From Gigaspora rosea (taxonomy: Eukaryota; Glomeromycota; Glomeromycetes; Diversisporales; Gigasporaceae), in contig QKWP01000072.1 of NCBI GenBank assembly GCA_003550325.1, forward strand, positions 312,205-376,204: a stretch of 64,000 nucleotides of DNA, in the 5' to 3' direction. Of the stretch, positions 45,830 through 57,039 are shown piece by piece. The position numbers and the translations under genes are program-made. Each line of letters starts with the position of its first letter. Within the stretch, counting starts at the first letter, position 1. The notes beneath the pieces are model-generated. The model ran no database searches and was not told where the DNA came from. It worked only from the letters and a program-made list of their open reading frames with translations.

Positions 45830-47530
45830 AGCACGGAATGATACTGCAATACACGGAAAAGTTTGGATATGGAACCACACGAACCTGCACGTAAATCTAT
45901 ACGAGACAATGTATGAGAAAGCACGTTTACAGCACGTAATAGGGCGCGGATTCCGTGCAACTGTGCACGTACTAACGTGCAATTTTATGTGTTTTCCCGT
46001 GCATTGTCTCGTGCATATTTACGTGCAGGTAACATATAATAGCATATATCCACACATATACATATAATAACATATATCCGTATATACATTTATATATTTT
46101 ATTTTATTAACTAAAATTTTATAATTTAACTAAATTTTATAATTTTTATTAACTAAAATTTATATTTTATTAATTAACTTTTATTATTTTATTAATTAAA
46201 TTTTATAATACAAATACTTTAATTTAATAATTTACATGCCAAATAATAAAATACTTATAATCACTAAACTACTACTTAAAAATAACCCAGCAACTAATAA
46301 TATCGAAAAAAACAAAGTAAAGCAATAGTACCAAAATGAAAAGTTCAAAAAAAAAAAAATCGAAATGACTGCTCTAGAAATAACTCCAATAGTGACAACT
46401 CCAATTACGCCAACTCCAATGATAGTAACTCAAGAGAGATGCTAAAATGCAATAATATACGAAAGTAAATAAAAAATAAAAGAAAAAAAAATAGTAGTAA
46501 TAAAAAAACAAAGCTGCGTTACCTCAAAAAATGATGAAAAAACATACACCAAAAACGATAATGATTCCAAAAGAGCAACTTTCAAGGCAATAACTCCAAA
46601 GGATGTTTTCAAAAACAATGACAATAACTAAAAAAAAAATATACAGTATAAAAATTAGTTGGTTGTAAAAAAAAAAAAAATTAAAAATTGTAAGTGTAAA
46701 AAAAAAACAAATAATCAAATATTTATTTGCTTACAAATCGAATGTAATTTTTGCGTGTCAATGCACGGAAATTATTATTGTTAAGTGCAAAAAAAAACAA
46801 AAAAACAAAAATGTAATCTTTATTTACTCACAAAATAAATGTTTTTGTACGCGTCATTGCACGGAAATTATAATCATTAAGAATCTTAACGATCATCACA
46901 TTAATGCACGGAATTATGATCTTCATCACGTTAGTACATTGTTAAGGATCTTAATGATTGTGACAATTGTGATGTCATGCACAAAAATGATGATCGTTAA
47001 GAATCTCACTGAAATTATGATCGTATCATGACATCATGTACAGAAATGAACATTATGATCGTTAAAATTGATCGTTAAGGAATCTTAACGATTGTGATGA
47101 TCGTGATAACAGTGCACTGAAATTATGATCGTTAAGAATCTTAACGATTATGCACGTCAGAGCGCGAAAATTATAATTATGATCGTTAAGAATCTTAACG
47201 ATTGTGCATGTCAGTGCACAAAAATTATGATCGTTAAGAACCTTAACGATTGTGCATGTCAGTGCACGAAAATTATGATCGTTATGAATCTTAATGATTG
47301 TGCACGTTAGTGCACGGAAATTATGTGATCATTAAGATTAATGCACTCAATATATGGATATAATACTATGCACGATAGTACACGGATTTCAATTTTTCGT
47401 GTAATAACATGCATTAAATTTTATGGACGATCAGTTTCCGTGCAGTTTCCGTGCAGTGATTATGAAACCCGTGCTTACCCGCATACAATTTCGTATTTAT
47501 GCATGCATTTCCGTGTATCGAGTTTTCATA
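45830..47530. repeat. GCACGG-rich repeat region, possibly one large element
   Basis: Words GCACGGAAAT, CACGTTAGTGCACGG and ACACGGAAA recur throughout in both orientations, e.g. CAATACACGGAAAAG near 45850 and the inverted CATTTCCGTGTATCGAG near 47506. The middle (46,080-46,740) is A-rich with an AACTCCAATAGTGACAACTC-type repeat. Possible inverted termini suggest a single ~1.7-kb element, but its ends are not sharp. Confidence 0.4.
46990..47340 (+). repeat. ~47-60 bp tandem repeat of GATCGTTAAGAATCTTAACGAT
   Basis: GATCGTTAAGAATCTTAACG recurs at about 46993, 47064, 47127, 47183, 47229 and 47277. It is followed each time by ATTGTGCATGTCAGTGCACG-like sequence. GTTAAGATTCTTAAC-type words are themselves near-palindromic. 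The ORF at 47125-47310 is only this repeat in translation. Confidence 0.8.
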
Positions 47531-47792
47531 GGGAAGTATTTGCAAAACTTTTAGCGTAATTGAAATTAGTTTTTTAAGGTTAGTACTTACTACATTAGCA
47601 CACATAGAAGGACATTCGTTTGATTGGTTGATGTAAATCAATTACCCGGGTAACTTATTTATACACTTTAAAGTACTTTTTTAAGAACGTAACATTTTAT
47701 TAACAAAAAATCACTGCAAAAGCCATTTCTAACTTTGAACTAACGTCAATATTCACTGTTTAAAATAATCTCTAGATCATCTCACTCCTGAC

Positions 47793-47956
47793 TAGAGATG
47801 GGCAAAATACAAAATTTTTATTTTAGCATACACATGCAAATGCATTTTTTGCATGCATGCATGCATGTTTTGACCAAAGTTATGATTTAATTTTTTAATG
47901 CTGGCCAAAATTAACTGCATGCATGCATGCAGTTATGCGCATGGTGCCCATCTCTA
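47793..47956. mobile_element. 164-bp hAT-type MITE, 8-bp target duplication with one mismatch
   Basis: The termini TAGAGATGGGCA and TGCCCATCTCTA are exact inverses. The flanks are CTCCTGAC (47785-47792) and CTCCTAAC (47957-47964). The interior has GCATGCATGCATGCATG runs in two places. Confidence 0.75.
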
Positions 47957-48087
47957 CTCCTAACTTATTTTACATAGAAGACAGAATATACTAACGCCTA
48001 TTGGACTGCGCTGAAATTATACTGTTAAGAAGGTAACTGGAAATGTTTCTGTCCAAAACTACTTTGTTACATTAGATTTAAATACCT

Positions 48088-48517
48088 TGTTATAGAACAG
48101 CTTGCCAGAACATTCTAGAGCATAGCAATTGTAAAACAAATAAGTGCAAAAATACAAAACACAATTGCGCAACAGGAGTTTTATTAGTTTTATTAGTTTT
48201 ATTAGTTTTATGAGTTTTTACAAAAGATATATAAACCCTAGTTTTTCTACCTTTCTGCACACTAGACTCAAATTCTCCTCCTTCTTTCTCACACACTTAA
48301 AGATAGTTATATCTCTTGAATATTATTGTCTAAATAAATAAAATATATCTTTGCCAAATAAAAATACTCTTGTTACTTAATAAATATAAACTGAACCACT
48401 CTATGAAGTAATATTCCACTTCTACACCACTTTATATCTTCTCTGACCCTTATAAGATCCCTGTCACTGTGTGCTGTGTTGCAAGTACTATATCGAATAC
48501 TATAGTTGCTTGTAACA
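48088..48517 (+). repeat. 5' LTR of copy 1
   Basis: It begins TGTTATAGAACAGC and ends GCTTGTAACA, 430 bases. It contains a short TTTTATTAG repeat (about 48177-48213), a TATA box TATATAAACCCTAG (48228) and AATAAATAAAATA polyadenylation signals (48333). Confidence 0.85.
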
Positions 48518-48520
48518 TTT

Positions 48521-48538
48521 TGGTGCCTTCTAGCGGAA
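48521..48538 (+). promoter_or_regulatory. Probable primer-binding site, copy 1
   Basis: TGGTGCCTTCTAGCGG lies three bases after the LTR end and is identical in copy 2 (55471). It starts with TGG, complementary to a tRNA CCA end. The donor tRNA was not identified. Confidence 0.6.
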
Positions 48539-48652
48539 ACTCATTTAAAAACAGTCAGAATACTAGGACCTCTCTTCCCCATCTCAGCAAGGATATCTCT
48601 TTAGTTATCTCTCCCTCTCCTTTTTTCTAATTGGGATTGTTTTTGGTTTTCT

Positions 48653-48790
48653 TGTCGAATTGAAAAAGATTCATTTAGAAGAGCATACTTGAAGCCTCTT
48701 GCATTTGTTGCACTAGTATTTTCCTGTCGAATTAAAAAGATTCATTTAGAAGGGCATACTTGAAGCCTCTGCTTTTGTAGCACTCCCCTT
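48653..48790 (+). repeat. Tandemly duplicated ~70-bp leader motif, copy 1
   Basis: TGTCGAATTGAAAAAGATTC and GCATACTTGAAGCCTCTTGC are followed about 70 bases later by TGTCGAATTAAAAAGATTCA and GCATACTTGAAGCCTCTGC. The same duplication is present in copy 2 (55601-55740), so it predates both insertions. A packaging or dimerisation role is possible but untested. Confidence 0.75.
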
Positions 48791-48910
48791 TGTTTTAGTA
48801 TTTTCTTTTGTTTAGTTTAGAACCAGATAGAAACCTCTTATCTCTTAATTAGTACATTAAACCTCTTGCATTTTAGTTACCAATAAGTCTGTCAAACTTT
48901 TAGGTCTCTT

Positions 48911-50650
48911 TATGACTAGTATAAATAGGGCCTACCAAATTCATCTCCAACAAATTGAAGCACATGATGCTAGCCATCCATCTGCTCTTGCTACCAACGT
49001 TCACCAACTTAGACACCCAGATTTATCTTGTACTGTTTGCTATCCACCTTATAATTATCATTGACATTTTCACTATTTTTGGAAATAGTACCGGGACACT
49101 TATTTTGCTGGCTGATACTCACAAGTTACAGTTGATGCCTTCTTCATCTTAACAACTATAATACGTGTAGAGCTGCTGCCTGTGATATTGTTTTTAGCTG
49201 CCAATACCATAATCCTTATTTGAACCCTAAAGAAGTCATCGCTGATTTACTCTGACAATATACTCGTTATGCTCTTGCCCCTACTCTACTAGCAGATTTT
49301 TCAGCCAACATCTTTGGTCACTATATTGCAGGCCTTACTATTTTACTCCTCTACTTGGCTGTATTATTGATATCTAGAACACCTCTCTTCTATAATTCAG
49401 ACTACTACTGATGAACTTGAATTTAGTTTTATACCTACCTCTTAACCTATACGTACCCTACAACCAGAAGATTTAGATAACCAAGTAGGACCCTCCCATT
49501 CTACTCACTCTCCTACATTAGAACCTTACAACAAAAATACTACTCAAATACCTTTTTTTTCTACACTTGTACTTCCAACCTCTTCTCTTAGTGAAATTCC
49601 TTTAGATAATCCTTTTTCTTGCCAATATATGCCTCCTTCAAATCGAGTTGCTAGATTTATATGCAATATTAACCCTATTGCATATTTTCAACTCAACTGA
49701 CAACTACTCCTTACCCACTTGTAGTTATTAAAGTTTATCCTGAAACCAGTTTTTTATATAAAACTATTCCTTTATGCACTCTCCTTTACAATGCCAATGT
49801 CAAACTTTTACTTCTCAACTAGAAATTGTTCAGCCCCAGATAATTGAAGCTTATCCTAACCAAGAAATTGTTGAACAAGAAATTCTCCAAGAAGAAATAA
49901 ATTTAGCAGAAGAAAATCTAGAAGAAATAAATTTAGACAGAATTTTAGACAACCTAGCAGTAATACAAAAAGAAATAAATTATCAGAGGAAGAAGAAGTA
50001 CACTCAGAACCTGAATCAGAAAAAACTATAGAAAACAAAGAACCAGAATTAAATATGGGAGATCAAGCTTTACGAAATGCTGCTACTGCTATAACTGCTC
50101 TTACTAATGCCCTCAGACAAGGTGGTAAAAAGTCTCTCATTAAAATAGACTATTATTGTGGTGATAGAACTCAGAACTCTGTTACTTGGGTTGAAGAATT
50201 TGAATGAGCTGCCAAGGCTAACTATTGGAGCCCTGCTTGCCAATTGAAATTGGCTACTGCCTATATAAAGAACAATGCCTAGGAATAGTTTTCTATTTTT
50301 GCCAATGCCCAACACATTTCTATCATGACCGGCATGGCCATAATGTTGATAGTAATAATATTTATAGCTTACTCACCTCTTAAAAGAAAAATTTAGCACT
50401 ACTAAGCAAAAGGCTGCCTGGCAAAAACAACTTTTCAAAATCAAACAAGGCCCAAATACTGTTGATACTTATGTTAGTTGCTTTAAGCAACTAAAAGGAT
50501 GAGTAGACCCTCACAATGTCTTTCCAGCTGCAGTTATAATGCAATTCTTTATTCAAGAATTATGGCCTGAATATGCTATGAATGTCCAAGCTGTGGAACC
50601 TGCTAACTTGGCTACTGCTATTACTGAGGCGCGTAAATGGGAAACTAGAT
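48911..50650 (+). pseudogene. gag remnant of copy 1
   Basis: An ATG at 48911 starts a conserved N-terminal segment (QIHLQQIEAHDA, then DLSCTVCYPP) also present in copy 2. A Glu-rich stretch (about 49850-50030) precedes a second in-frame ATG at 50055. That opens the capsid-like Retrotrans_gag region: FKID-like start, W..EFE, then KQKAAWQKQLFKIKQG and VDTYVSCFKQLKG. Stops occur in place of Trp, Gln and Arg codons (near 50205, 50280, 50290, 50500), so it is not translatable. Confidence 0.75.
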
Positions 50651-51244
50651 GAATAATGATCTTGGACTATAATGCAAAAGATAATATTAATCAAGCTATT
50701 GACCGTATAACTGAGCAAATTGCCAAGCTCAGTATTAATCTCACTAAAAAACAAGCTGCTCCTCCTACTGCTATCCTGCCTATTATACTGACCAGAATAA
50801 GGACCAACCCCAACCAAATGCTGAAAATACCACATGCTATTATTGTAGTCAAAAATTATATTTTATTCAAAATTGTCATGCTCATTACCAGGACAATAAA
50901 AGGAATTACAAAGGATACCAATCCCATGGCTAAAGCAATAATTACTCCTCTATAAATAACTGATCCTATAATAGATCCAGATCCAGAAATAGAAGCCAAT
51001 CCTGGAATAGGAATTATAATTGCTTTGGATATGACTGATCCAGAAGTCGAAGTCAGTCTCATAATAGATACAAAGATAACTGAAGCCATCATTTCTTTAA
51101 TTGATCCAGATTTCGCAATTGATCATCTACACCCTATCCTCATAATGTTTATACTCTTGACACTGCCAATGATTACATCTATGAACAATTCGAAGCTTTC
51201 TTAGTTAAAGAATCTATTAGAACTGCTCTCATCTAACTATTTAA

Positions 51245-52060
51245 TTGAAGAATCCAAAACTCCTCAAACCAGACACCTACCTATACCACTCCTGTCAAGT
51301 GCTCAATAGAAAGCTTTACCATGCCATAATTGATAGTGGTGCTGCTGTTAGTATGATTTTTAGCCAAGTTGTAAAGGAACTTGCATTGAAAATAGAAGCA
51401 CCTTCTACTAGCCTTATTGTCTCAGCCACTGGACCCTCTGTCCGACTCCTAGACATAATTAAAAACTTACTTATCGAAATTGAAGGAATCACTATTTCTT
51501 TGGATATTGAAGTGATGAATGCTACCTCTTATTTATTAATTTTAGGGAATGACTGGTTACAAAAAGTAGATGCCAGCTATAGTTGAAAAAATAGGGCCTA
51601 TACTCTTAGGTGGAATAAAAAAAATTTATGTACCTACTACCTATGAATATGATCAACCTTTACCTGCCCATCCTACTATCACTAATGAAAAGAAATTAGA
51701 AAAGTTTGAACAGAAATATCTCCATCCAAAAGAAGCCTATGTGGTAGAAATAGAACCTGATAATTGGACAACTGTCACTTCCAGATCCAGACCCAGTACC
51801 TCTTTTACTAAACAGAAATGTGGATGCTGCTACTCCTATAACCATCTTTATGTGGACTACCATAATAGTAAATATTATTGTTGCCATCGTTATGAACACC
51901 TTGCTGTATACTGTCCTAAGCAAGCCTCTAAATGAAATAACTGCAAAACCTGCTCTCAAACCTGGACACCTGTATAAGGACTGCCATGTTACCAATGTAG
52001 ACAGTATGGATACATTGGAGCTAACTGCCCCCAAATGACCCAGATTTGAGATAACCAAAG
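51245..52060 (+). pseudogene. Protease and decayed zinc knuckles of copy 1
   Basis: The frame 51245-51586 contains AIIDSGAAVSMIFS, the Asp-Ser-Gly active site of retropepsins, and LILGNDW further on. The following frames retain pieces of four CCHC knuckles, but several ligands are lost (for example VDYHNS where copy 2 has ADCPNN). Trp-to-stop and frame changes interrupt it. Confidence 0.75.
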
Positions 52061-52139
52061 AGATCAATATGGTTGTTAACCTCAGGAAATAAATGCCAAA
52101 TGCTTACCTAACTATTTACCTTTAAGGATTAACCATTGC

Positions 52140-52930
52140 TGTAAATGCAAGGTACCCAATAGACCAGAAGATATCTGGCCCTTGGAGCAAACTTTAGTTT
52201 GCAAAGGATATTGGATTAACTTCCACCAAGAACTAGATCCAGAAGACCCACAAAGCATAGAGTTCTTTACTAATGGTGAAGGCCGAGAAATGCTAACAAA
52301 ATGTAAGCTCTATGGAGAGCAATATATTAGATCCAAAATGATTAAGCTAGACTCTATTCAAGAGGATACTCGGTTCTGCAACTATGAGAGTTTGTATACT
52401 TATAAAGCTGCAAAGATATAGAATGGAATTCTAACTACAACTTATGAACTCGAGTGTACCATTATACTAAATCTACTAGAAATGCTAGACATGCATAGGG
52501 CCTTAACCAAAGTCAAATTTACTGCTTTGCCAAAATACAGATTGGTGAAAGTGATGAAGTTCTCGCTCATATCCTAGAACCCCAAGTTGCTGATCGATCT
52601 AATTAGGGATATACTTATAAAGTTAATATCATTATGAGAGCCTCCCAAATACAATTAAGTGAAACTGAAGAAGAAACACTGCAAAGAATTTTGGCTGAAT
52701 CCTTTGACACAAGCTATCCAGATTTTGATCAAAGGAAAGCTATAAAAAACTTACAAAGGTATTCCAAGGAACTGTTGGACTCTGTAAGGAATGTATTATA
52801 CTCAAAAAGAACACTAAATTAGAACAGTTTGACTCTTATTGTAAGGAATGTTATGAAGCACTCTACTACTACTCCACCCTCTACCAGATCCAGAAATTCT
52901 ACCTCCTTCAACCTTTCCATCACTAGAACG
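52140..52930 (+). pseudogene. Cys-rich linker of copy 1 up to the deletion junction
   Basis: Frames at 52182-52421 (VCKGYWINFHQ, ESLYTYKAA) and 52634-52822 (SETEEETLQRILAESFDTS) match copy 2 closely. The sequence then jumps at CTAGAACGC (about 52922) to the region that in copy 2 lies after integrase. Confidence 0.7.
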
Positions 52931-53179
52931 CACAAATCATCTTGATGGCATTTTTGATATGCAAGAAAATTTTTGGTCATGGGATCAATATTGTGAATTT
53001 TTGAGACACATGATTGATGTCATAAAACAATTACACAGCCCTATTCTTCAATTTTCCTTTAATTTAGCATGTACAACAATATTTTTATTAGATTAGCCAC
53101 CTTCAATCTACCATTAAAATTTCTAAAAACATTTTTTCTTTTTCTTTTTCTTTCAGTAACAAAACCTTAATCCTTAAAT

Positions 53180-53820
53180 TGAAAACTGTTAACCTTCAAC
53201 TTCAAACTCTAATTAGTCTGACTGCATTAGTTAAAAATTGAAATCAAGATCCTTTGGTATTTAGTAATAGTCTTATTATTACAAGAAATCAAGTTATAGT
53301 TACAGATAGAATTACTATTTTACTTTCTTTACAATTTTTTATAGAAGACACAAATCCCTTACAAAATAATCCCTCTAATAGTTATACTAAAACAACCATC
53401 GAACTACCACCAAGTGAAAAATTAATGCTATCATATAAAGTTAATAAACCAGAAAACATTGAAGAACATGAGCCAAACTTAAAATCAGACTCTGTCCTAA
53501 CTAGAATTAAAAAAGATTTACTGTTGTTAGAGCAAACCCTCTTCTCACATTCACTTGGAAGGACCAAACAAGTAAAATAATTTCTTAGCTAAACCAAAAA
53601 ACTCGTGAAAGCCAAAGAGAAAAACAAATCCAGACACTGGAAGCTTGCTACTACTTTGGAAAAACTTTGACAAGATTTTTAGAATAGCTATAATATGACA
53701 AAAGAAATTAAAAAAGTTATAAAACCTGCTTTGGGATCATATAGAACTTACAGTACTTGGAAATATGCTGAAAGAGCTTATCAAGTGTTCAAATTGTTGG
53801 TAATTATCAAAATTATACCA
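53180..53820 (+). pseudogene. Additional 3' ORF of copy 1, unknown function
   Basis: It is homologous to the ORF at 63,743 in copy 2 (shared LQTL, ALVKN/ELIKH, LLSLQF segments). One block is open at 53254-53580; further coding-like sequence, KEIKKVIKPALGSYRTYSTW then YAERAYQVF, reaches about 53800 with stops. It lies downstream of where integrase should be, in sense orientation. No domain was recognised; it is not an envelope-like protein by any visible signal peptide or membrane segment. Confidence 0.5.
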
Positions 53821-53922
53821 AACACAGTATATTTCCCTCAATAGCTTGAATAAGTTATCTAACAAAGAGTTTACTGAATTAATGGAGTTAGGAACTTTTA
53901 GAGTTTGTTTTTAAAGGGACAG

Positions 53923-53935
53923 AAATGTTATAGAA
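53923..53935 (+). promoter_or_regulatory. Polypurine tract of copy 1
   Basis: AAAGGGACAGAAA lies directly before the TGTTATAG start of the 3' LTR, where plus-strand priming is expected. Confidence 0.7.
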
Positions 53936-54463
53936 CAGCTTTCTTGTTCTATTGCCAGAACATTCTAGAGCACAGCAATTGTAAAACAAATAAGTTCAAA
54001 ATACAAAACACAATTGTGCAACAGGAGTTTTATTAATTTTATTAGTTTTATTAGTTTTATTAGTTTTATTAGTTTTATTAGTTTTATTAGTTTTATTAGT
54101 TTTATTAGTTTTATTAGTTTTTATTAGTTTTATTAGTTTATTAGTTTTATTAGTTTTATTGGTTTTATGAAATTTACAAAAGATATATAAGCCCTAGTTA
54201 TTTTGCCTTTCTGCACACTAGACACAGATTCCCCTCCTTGCTTAAAAATAGTTATATCTCTTGAATATTATTGTCTAAATAAATAAAATATATCTTTGCC
54301 AAATTAAAATACTCTTGTTACTTAATAAATAGAAACTGAAATGCTCTAGTGAAGTAATATTCTGCTTCCACACTGCTTCATATCTTCTCTAACCCTTATA
54401 AGATTCCTGTCACTGTGTGCTGTGTTGCAAGTACTATATCGAAGGCTATAGTTGCTTGTAACA
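53936..54463 (+). repeat. 3' LTR of copy 1, expanded
   Basis: It has the same ends as the 5' LTR but is 528 bases against 430. Most of the difference is an expansion of the 9-base TTTTATTAG repeat to about 15 units (54026-54165). TATATAA (54184) and AATAAATAAAATA are conserved. Confidence 0.85.
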
Positions 54464-54857
54464 ACCTTCTTATTGCTAACTGTTTAAGTTGAATATGTCT
54501 AGGTTCTTTAAGAATAAAAGACCCAGATTTAATAATTAGATTTGGTCAGTTTTTGTAGTGTATTTGGGCTTATCAACCATAAATTAGGGTTTAGTTTATG
54601 CTTATAGATTCTTTAATAAGTTGGAGTATGTTAGTAATAAATATAAGATTTACTACTTTATATGTATTTATCTGTTCTCTAAGTATATGTCGTAAATTCT
54701 TTTGCATATATTTATTAGTTTGTAAGCTTCTTTGTATAGTGCTTTAATTCATTTTCTAATAGTATTAGAATAATAAATTCTTTTAAAAATTATTAATTTA
54801 ATTGGGTAATTATCACAAGAAATCATGGGTAGATCTACCAAAATTAACTAATCATAT
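54464..54857. other. Spacer between the two retrotransposon copies
   Basis: 394 AT-rich bases without ORFs or element ends. Confidence 0.4.
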
Positions 54858-55467
54858 TGTTATAGAACGAGTTTTAGCATTAGTTTCTTGGATGTATTTT
54901 CTAATATTAATTAGTTATATTTTATTATATTATTTTATTATACTATTAATTTTTATATTACATTATTATTATTTTATATTATTAACTATATATGGCATAG
55001 TTAGAAGTATGAGTAACATGGTTAACCATTTCTACCATTTCTACCATTTCTACCATTTCTACCATTTCTATCATTTCTACTATTTCTACTATTTCTACCA
55101 TTTCTACTATTTCTACCATTTCTGCCATTTCTACTATTTCTATTATTTCTGCCATTTCGTACCATTGTAACTTATAGCTGTAAAAAGATATATAAACCCT
55201 AGATTTCTCCCCTTCTGCACATTAGACTCAGATTCCCCTCCTCCTTTCTCTAACGCCTAAACATAGTTATATCTCTTGCATATTATTATCTAAATAAATA
55301 AAATATATCTTTAATCAATAAATATACTCTTGTCATTTAATGAATATATACTGAACTGCTCTAGTGAAGTAATATTCCACTTCCTATCTTCTCTGATCCT
55401 TATAAGATCCCTGTCGCTGTGTGCTGTGTTGCAAGTACTATATTGAAGGCTATAGTCACTTGTAACA
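54858..55467 (+). repeat. 5' LTR of copy 2
   Basis: TGTTATAGAACGAG to CACTTGTAACA, 610 bases. U3 is largely unlike copy 1 and carries a (TTCTACCAT)n 9-base repeat (about 55024-55165). The downstream part is close to copy 1: TATA box TATATAAACCCTAG (55189), AATAAATAAAATA, and GTGTGCTGTGTTGCAAGTAC. The ORF through the repeat (FYHFYHFYHF) is an artefact. Confidence 0.8.
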
Positions 55468-55470
55468 TTT

Positions 55471-55488
55471 TGGTGCCTTCTAGCGGAA
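55471..55488 (+). promoter_or_regulatory. Probable primer-binding site, copy 2
   Basis: TGGTGCCTTCTAGCGG, identical in sequence and offset to copy 1. Confidence 0.6.
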
Positions 55489-55600
55489 ATCATTTAAAAC
55501 AGCCGGAATACTAGGACCTCTCTTCTCTCTTCTCTGCAAGGATATTTCTTTGGTTACCTCTCCTCTTCTCCTCTTAGAATTAAGTATTTTATTTTTGGTT

Positions 55601-55740
55601 TACCTGTCGAATTGAAAGAGATTCGTTCAGAAGGGCATACTTGAAGCCTCTTGCATTTGTTGCACTGGTATTTTCTTGTCGAATTGAAAGAGATTCGTTC
55701 AGAAGGGCATACTTGAAGCATCTGCTTTTGTAGCACTTGT
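55601..55740 (+). repeat. Tandemly duplicated ~70-bp leader motif, copy 2
   Basis: TGTCGAATTGAAAGAGATTC and AGAAGGGCATACTTGAAGC occur twice, about 70 bases apart, between the primer site and gag. Confidence 0.8.
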
Positions 55741-55875
55741 TTGATTTGAATTAGTAATTTTAGAATCAGATTTGCATTTTATTCTCTTCTTTAACAATAT
55801 ATAATAAAAACACCAAACCTGTTTAACTTAAATTTAGAACTGTAAAATCTACTAACTATTTTCTTAGATCTCTAT

Positions 55876-57030
55876 ATGAATAGAGCTTGTCAAATCCATT
55901 TAGAACAAATTGAAGCACACGACGCCAACTATCCTTCTACTCTTGCCGTAAACGTCCAACAAATTGTTAACCCAGATCTATCTTGTACAGTTTGCTATCC
56001 TCCTGTACACTATTTCTGAGCTTTTCGCACTTTTTGGAATCGATACTAACAAGCATACCTTGCCACTAGCTATACTCAACAAACTATTGCCGCTTTCATA
56101 CTCTCAAAGAATATAACAATTATAACGCTGCTAGAGCTGCTTCTAGAGACATTGTTTTAGCTGTCGCTATAATAATCCCAACTTTAACCCTACTGAAGTT
56201 ATTGCTGCCCTCCTTCGAGGATATACTCGGCACACTCTATGATCTATTTTACCTCTCAATTTTGAAGGAAACGATTTTGATCTATATATCGAAGGCCCTA
56301 CTCTAGCCACTCCTATTCAACCCGCACGAATAACTGACACCTTTAATAACCTCTCACCAGTACTACGCTCCCAGAACAACGACAACAACCTTTTTACATT
56401 TAATCCTACTCCTGCTTCACGATCTATATATAACCTATTTCCAGAAGAATTAGATAACCTAGCTGAATCATCTCACTCTCCTACCTTAGCTCCTTATGAT
56501 GAGAATACTACCCATATTCAATTTCCTCTTCCACTTCAATTACCTACTTCTCCTATTAGTGAAATCCCTTTAAATAACCCACTTCCACGCACAACACTCC
56601 TCCTCCAACCCGAGTTGCTCGACTTATTCAAAATCTTAACCCTTATACCTATTTTCAATGCACACCTCAACCTACAACCACTCCTCAACTACCCATAGTT
56701 AACGAATTCTATTCTGAAAACCAATTTGCACCTAATACTACACCTTTACATACTCCTCCTCTTCAACGCCAATGTCAAACATTTGAACCCCAATCAGAGT
56801 TTGTCCAACCACAATTTATTAGAGCTTACCCAGACCAAGGAATTGTAGAGCAAGTATTTCCCGAAGAAGAAATAAATCTAAGAAGGGAAAATTTTGAAGA
56901 AATAAATCTAGTTGGAATATTAAAAGAAATAGGAGGAATACAAGAAGAAATAAATTATCAAGCTCAAGAACCAGAAGAAAAAGTACACTCAGAACCTGAA
57001 TCAGAAGCAACTATAGAAAAACCAGAACCT
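55876..57030 (+). pseudogene. gag N-terminal region of copy 2
   Basis: An ATG at 55876 opens the segment also seen in copy 1 (QIHLEQIEAHDA, DLSCTVCYPP). It is broken by TGA/TAA near 56016-56050 and by frame changes. The later part is Pro/Thr/Ser-rich and ends in a Glu-rich acidic stretch (EPEEKVHSEPESEATIEKPE). The function of this long N-terminal extension is unknown. Confidence 0.6.
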
Positions 57031-57039
57031 GAAAGAAAT

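Larger units (their letters stand above)
48088..54463 (+). mobile_element. Ty3/gypsy-type LTR retrotransposon copy 1, deleted for RT-RNaseH-integrase
   Basis: The copy is bounded by 5' and 3' LTRs with TG..CA ends and flanked by ACCT on both sides (48084-48087 and 54464-54467). It keeps the leader, gag, protease, zinc-knuckle region and 3' ORF, all with stops. Comparison with copy 2 shows the pol core (RT, RNase H, integrase, about 3.5 kb) is missing. The junction is at CTAGAACGC (about 52922). It is 6.4 kb and could have moved only with help from an intact relative. Confidence 0.85.

Noticed and set aside
47125-47310. ORF with repeated MIVKNLND segments
   Set aside because: It is a reading of the GATCGTTAAGAATCTTAACG tandem repeat.
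55024-55170. ORF encoding repeated Phe-Tyr-His
   Set aside because: It is a translation of the (TTCTACCAT)n array inside the LTR.
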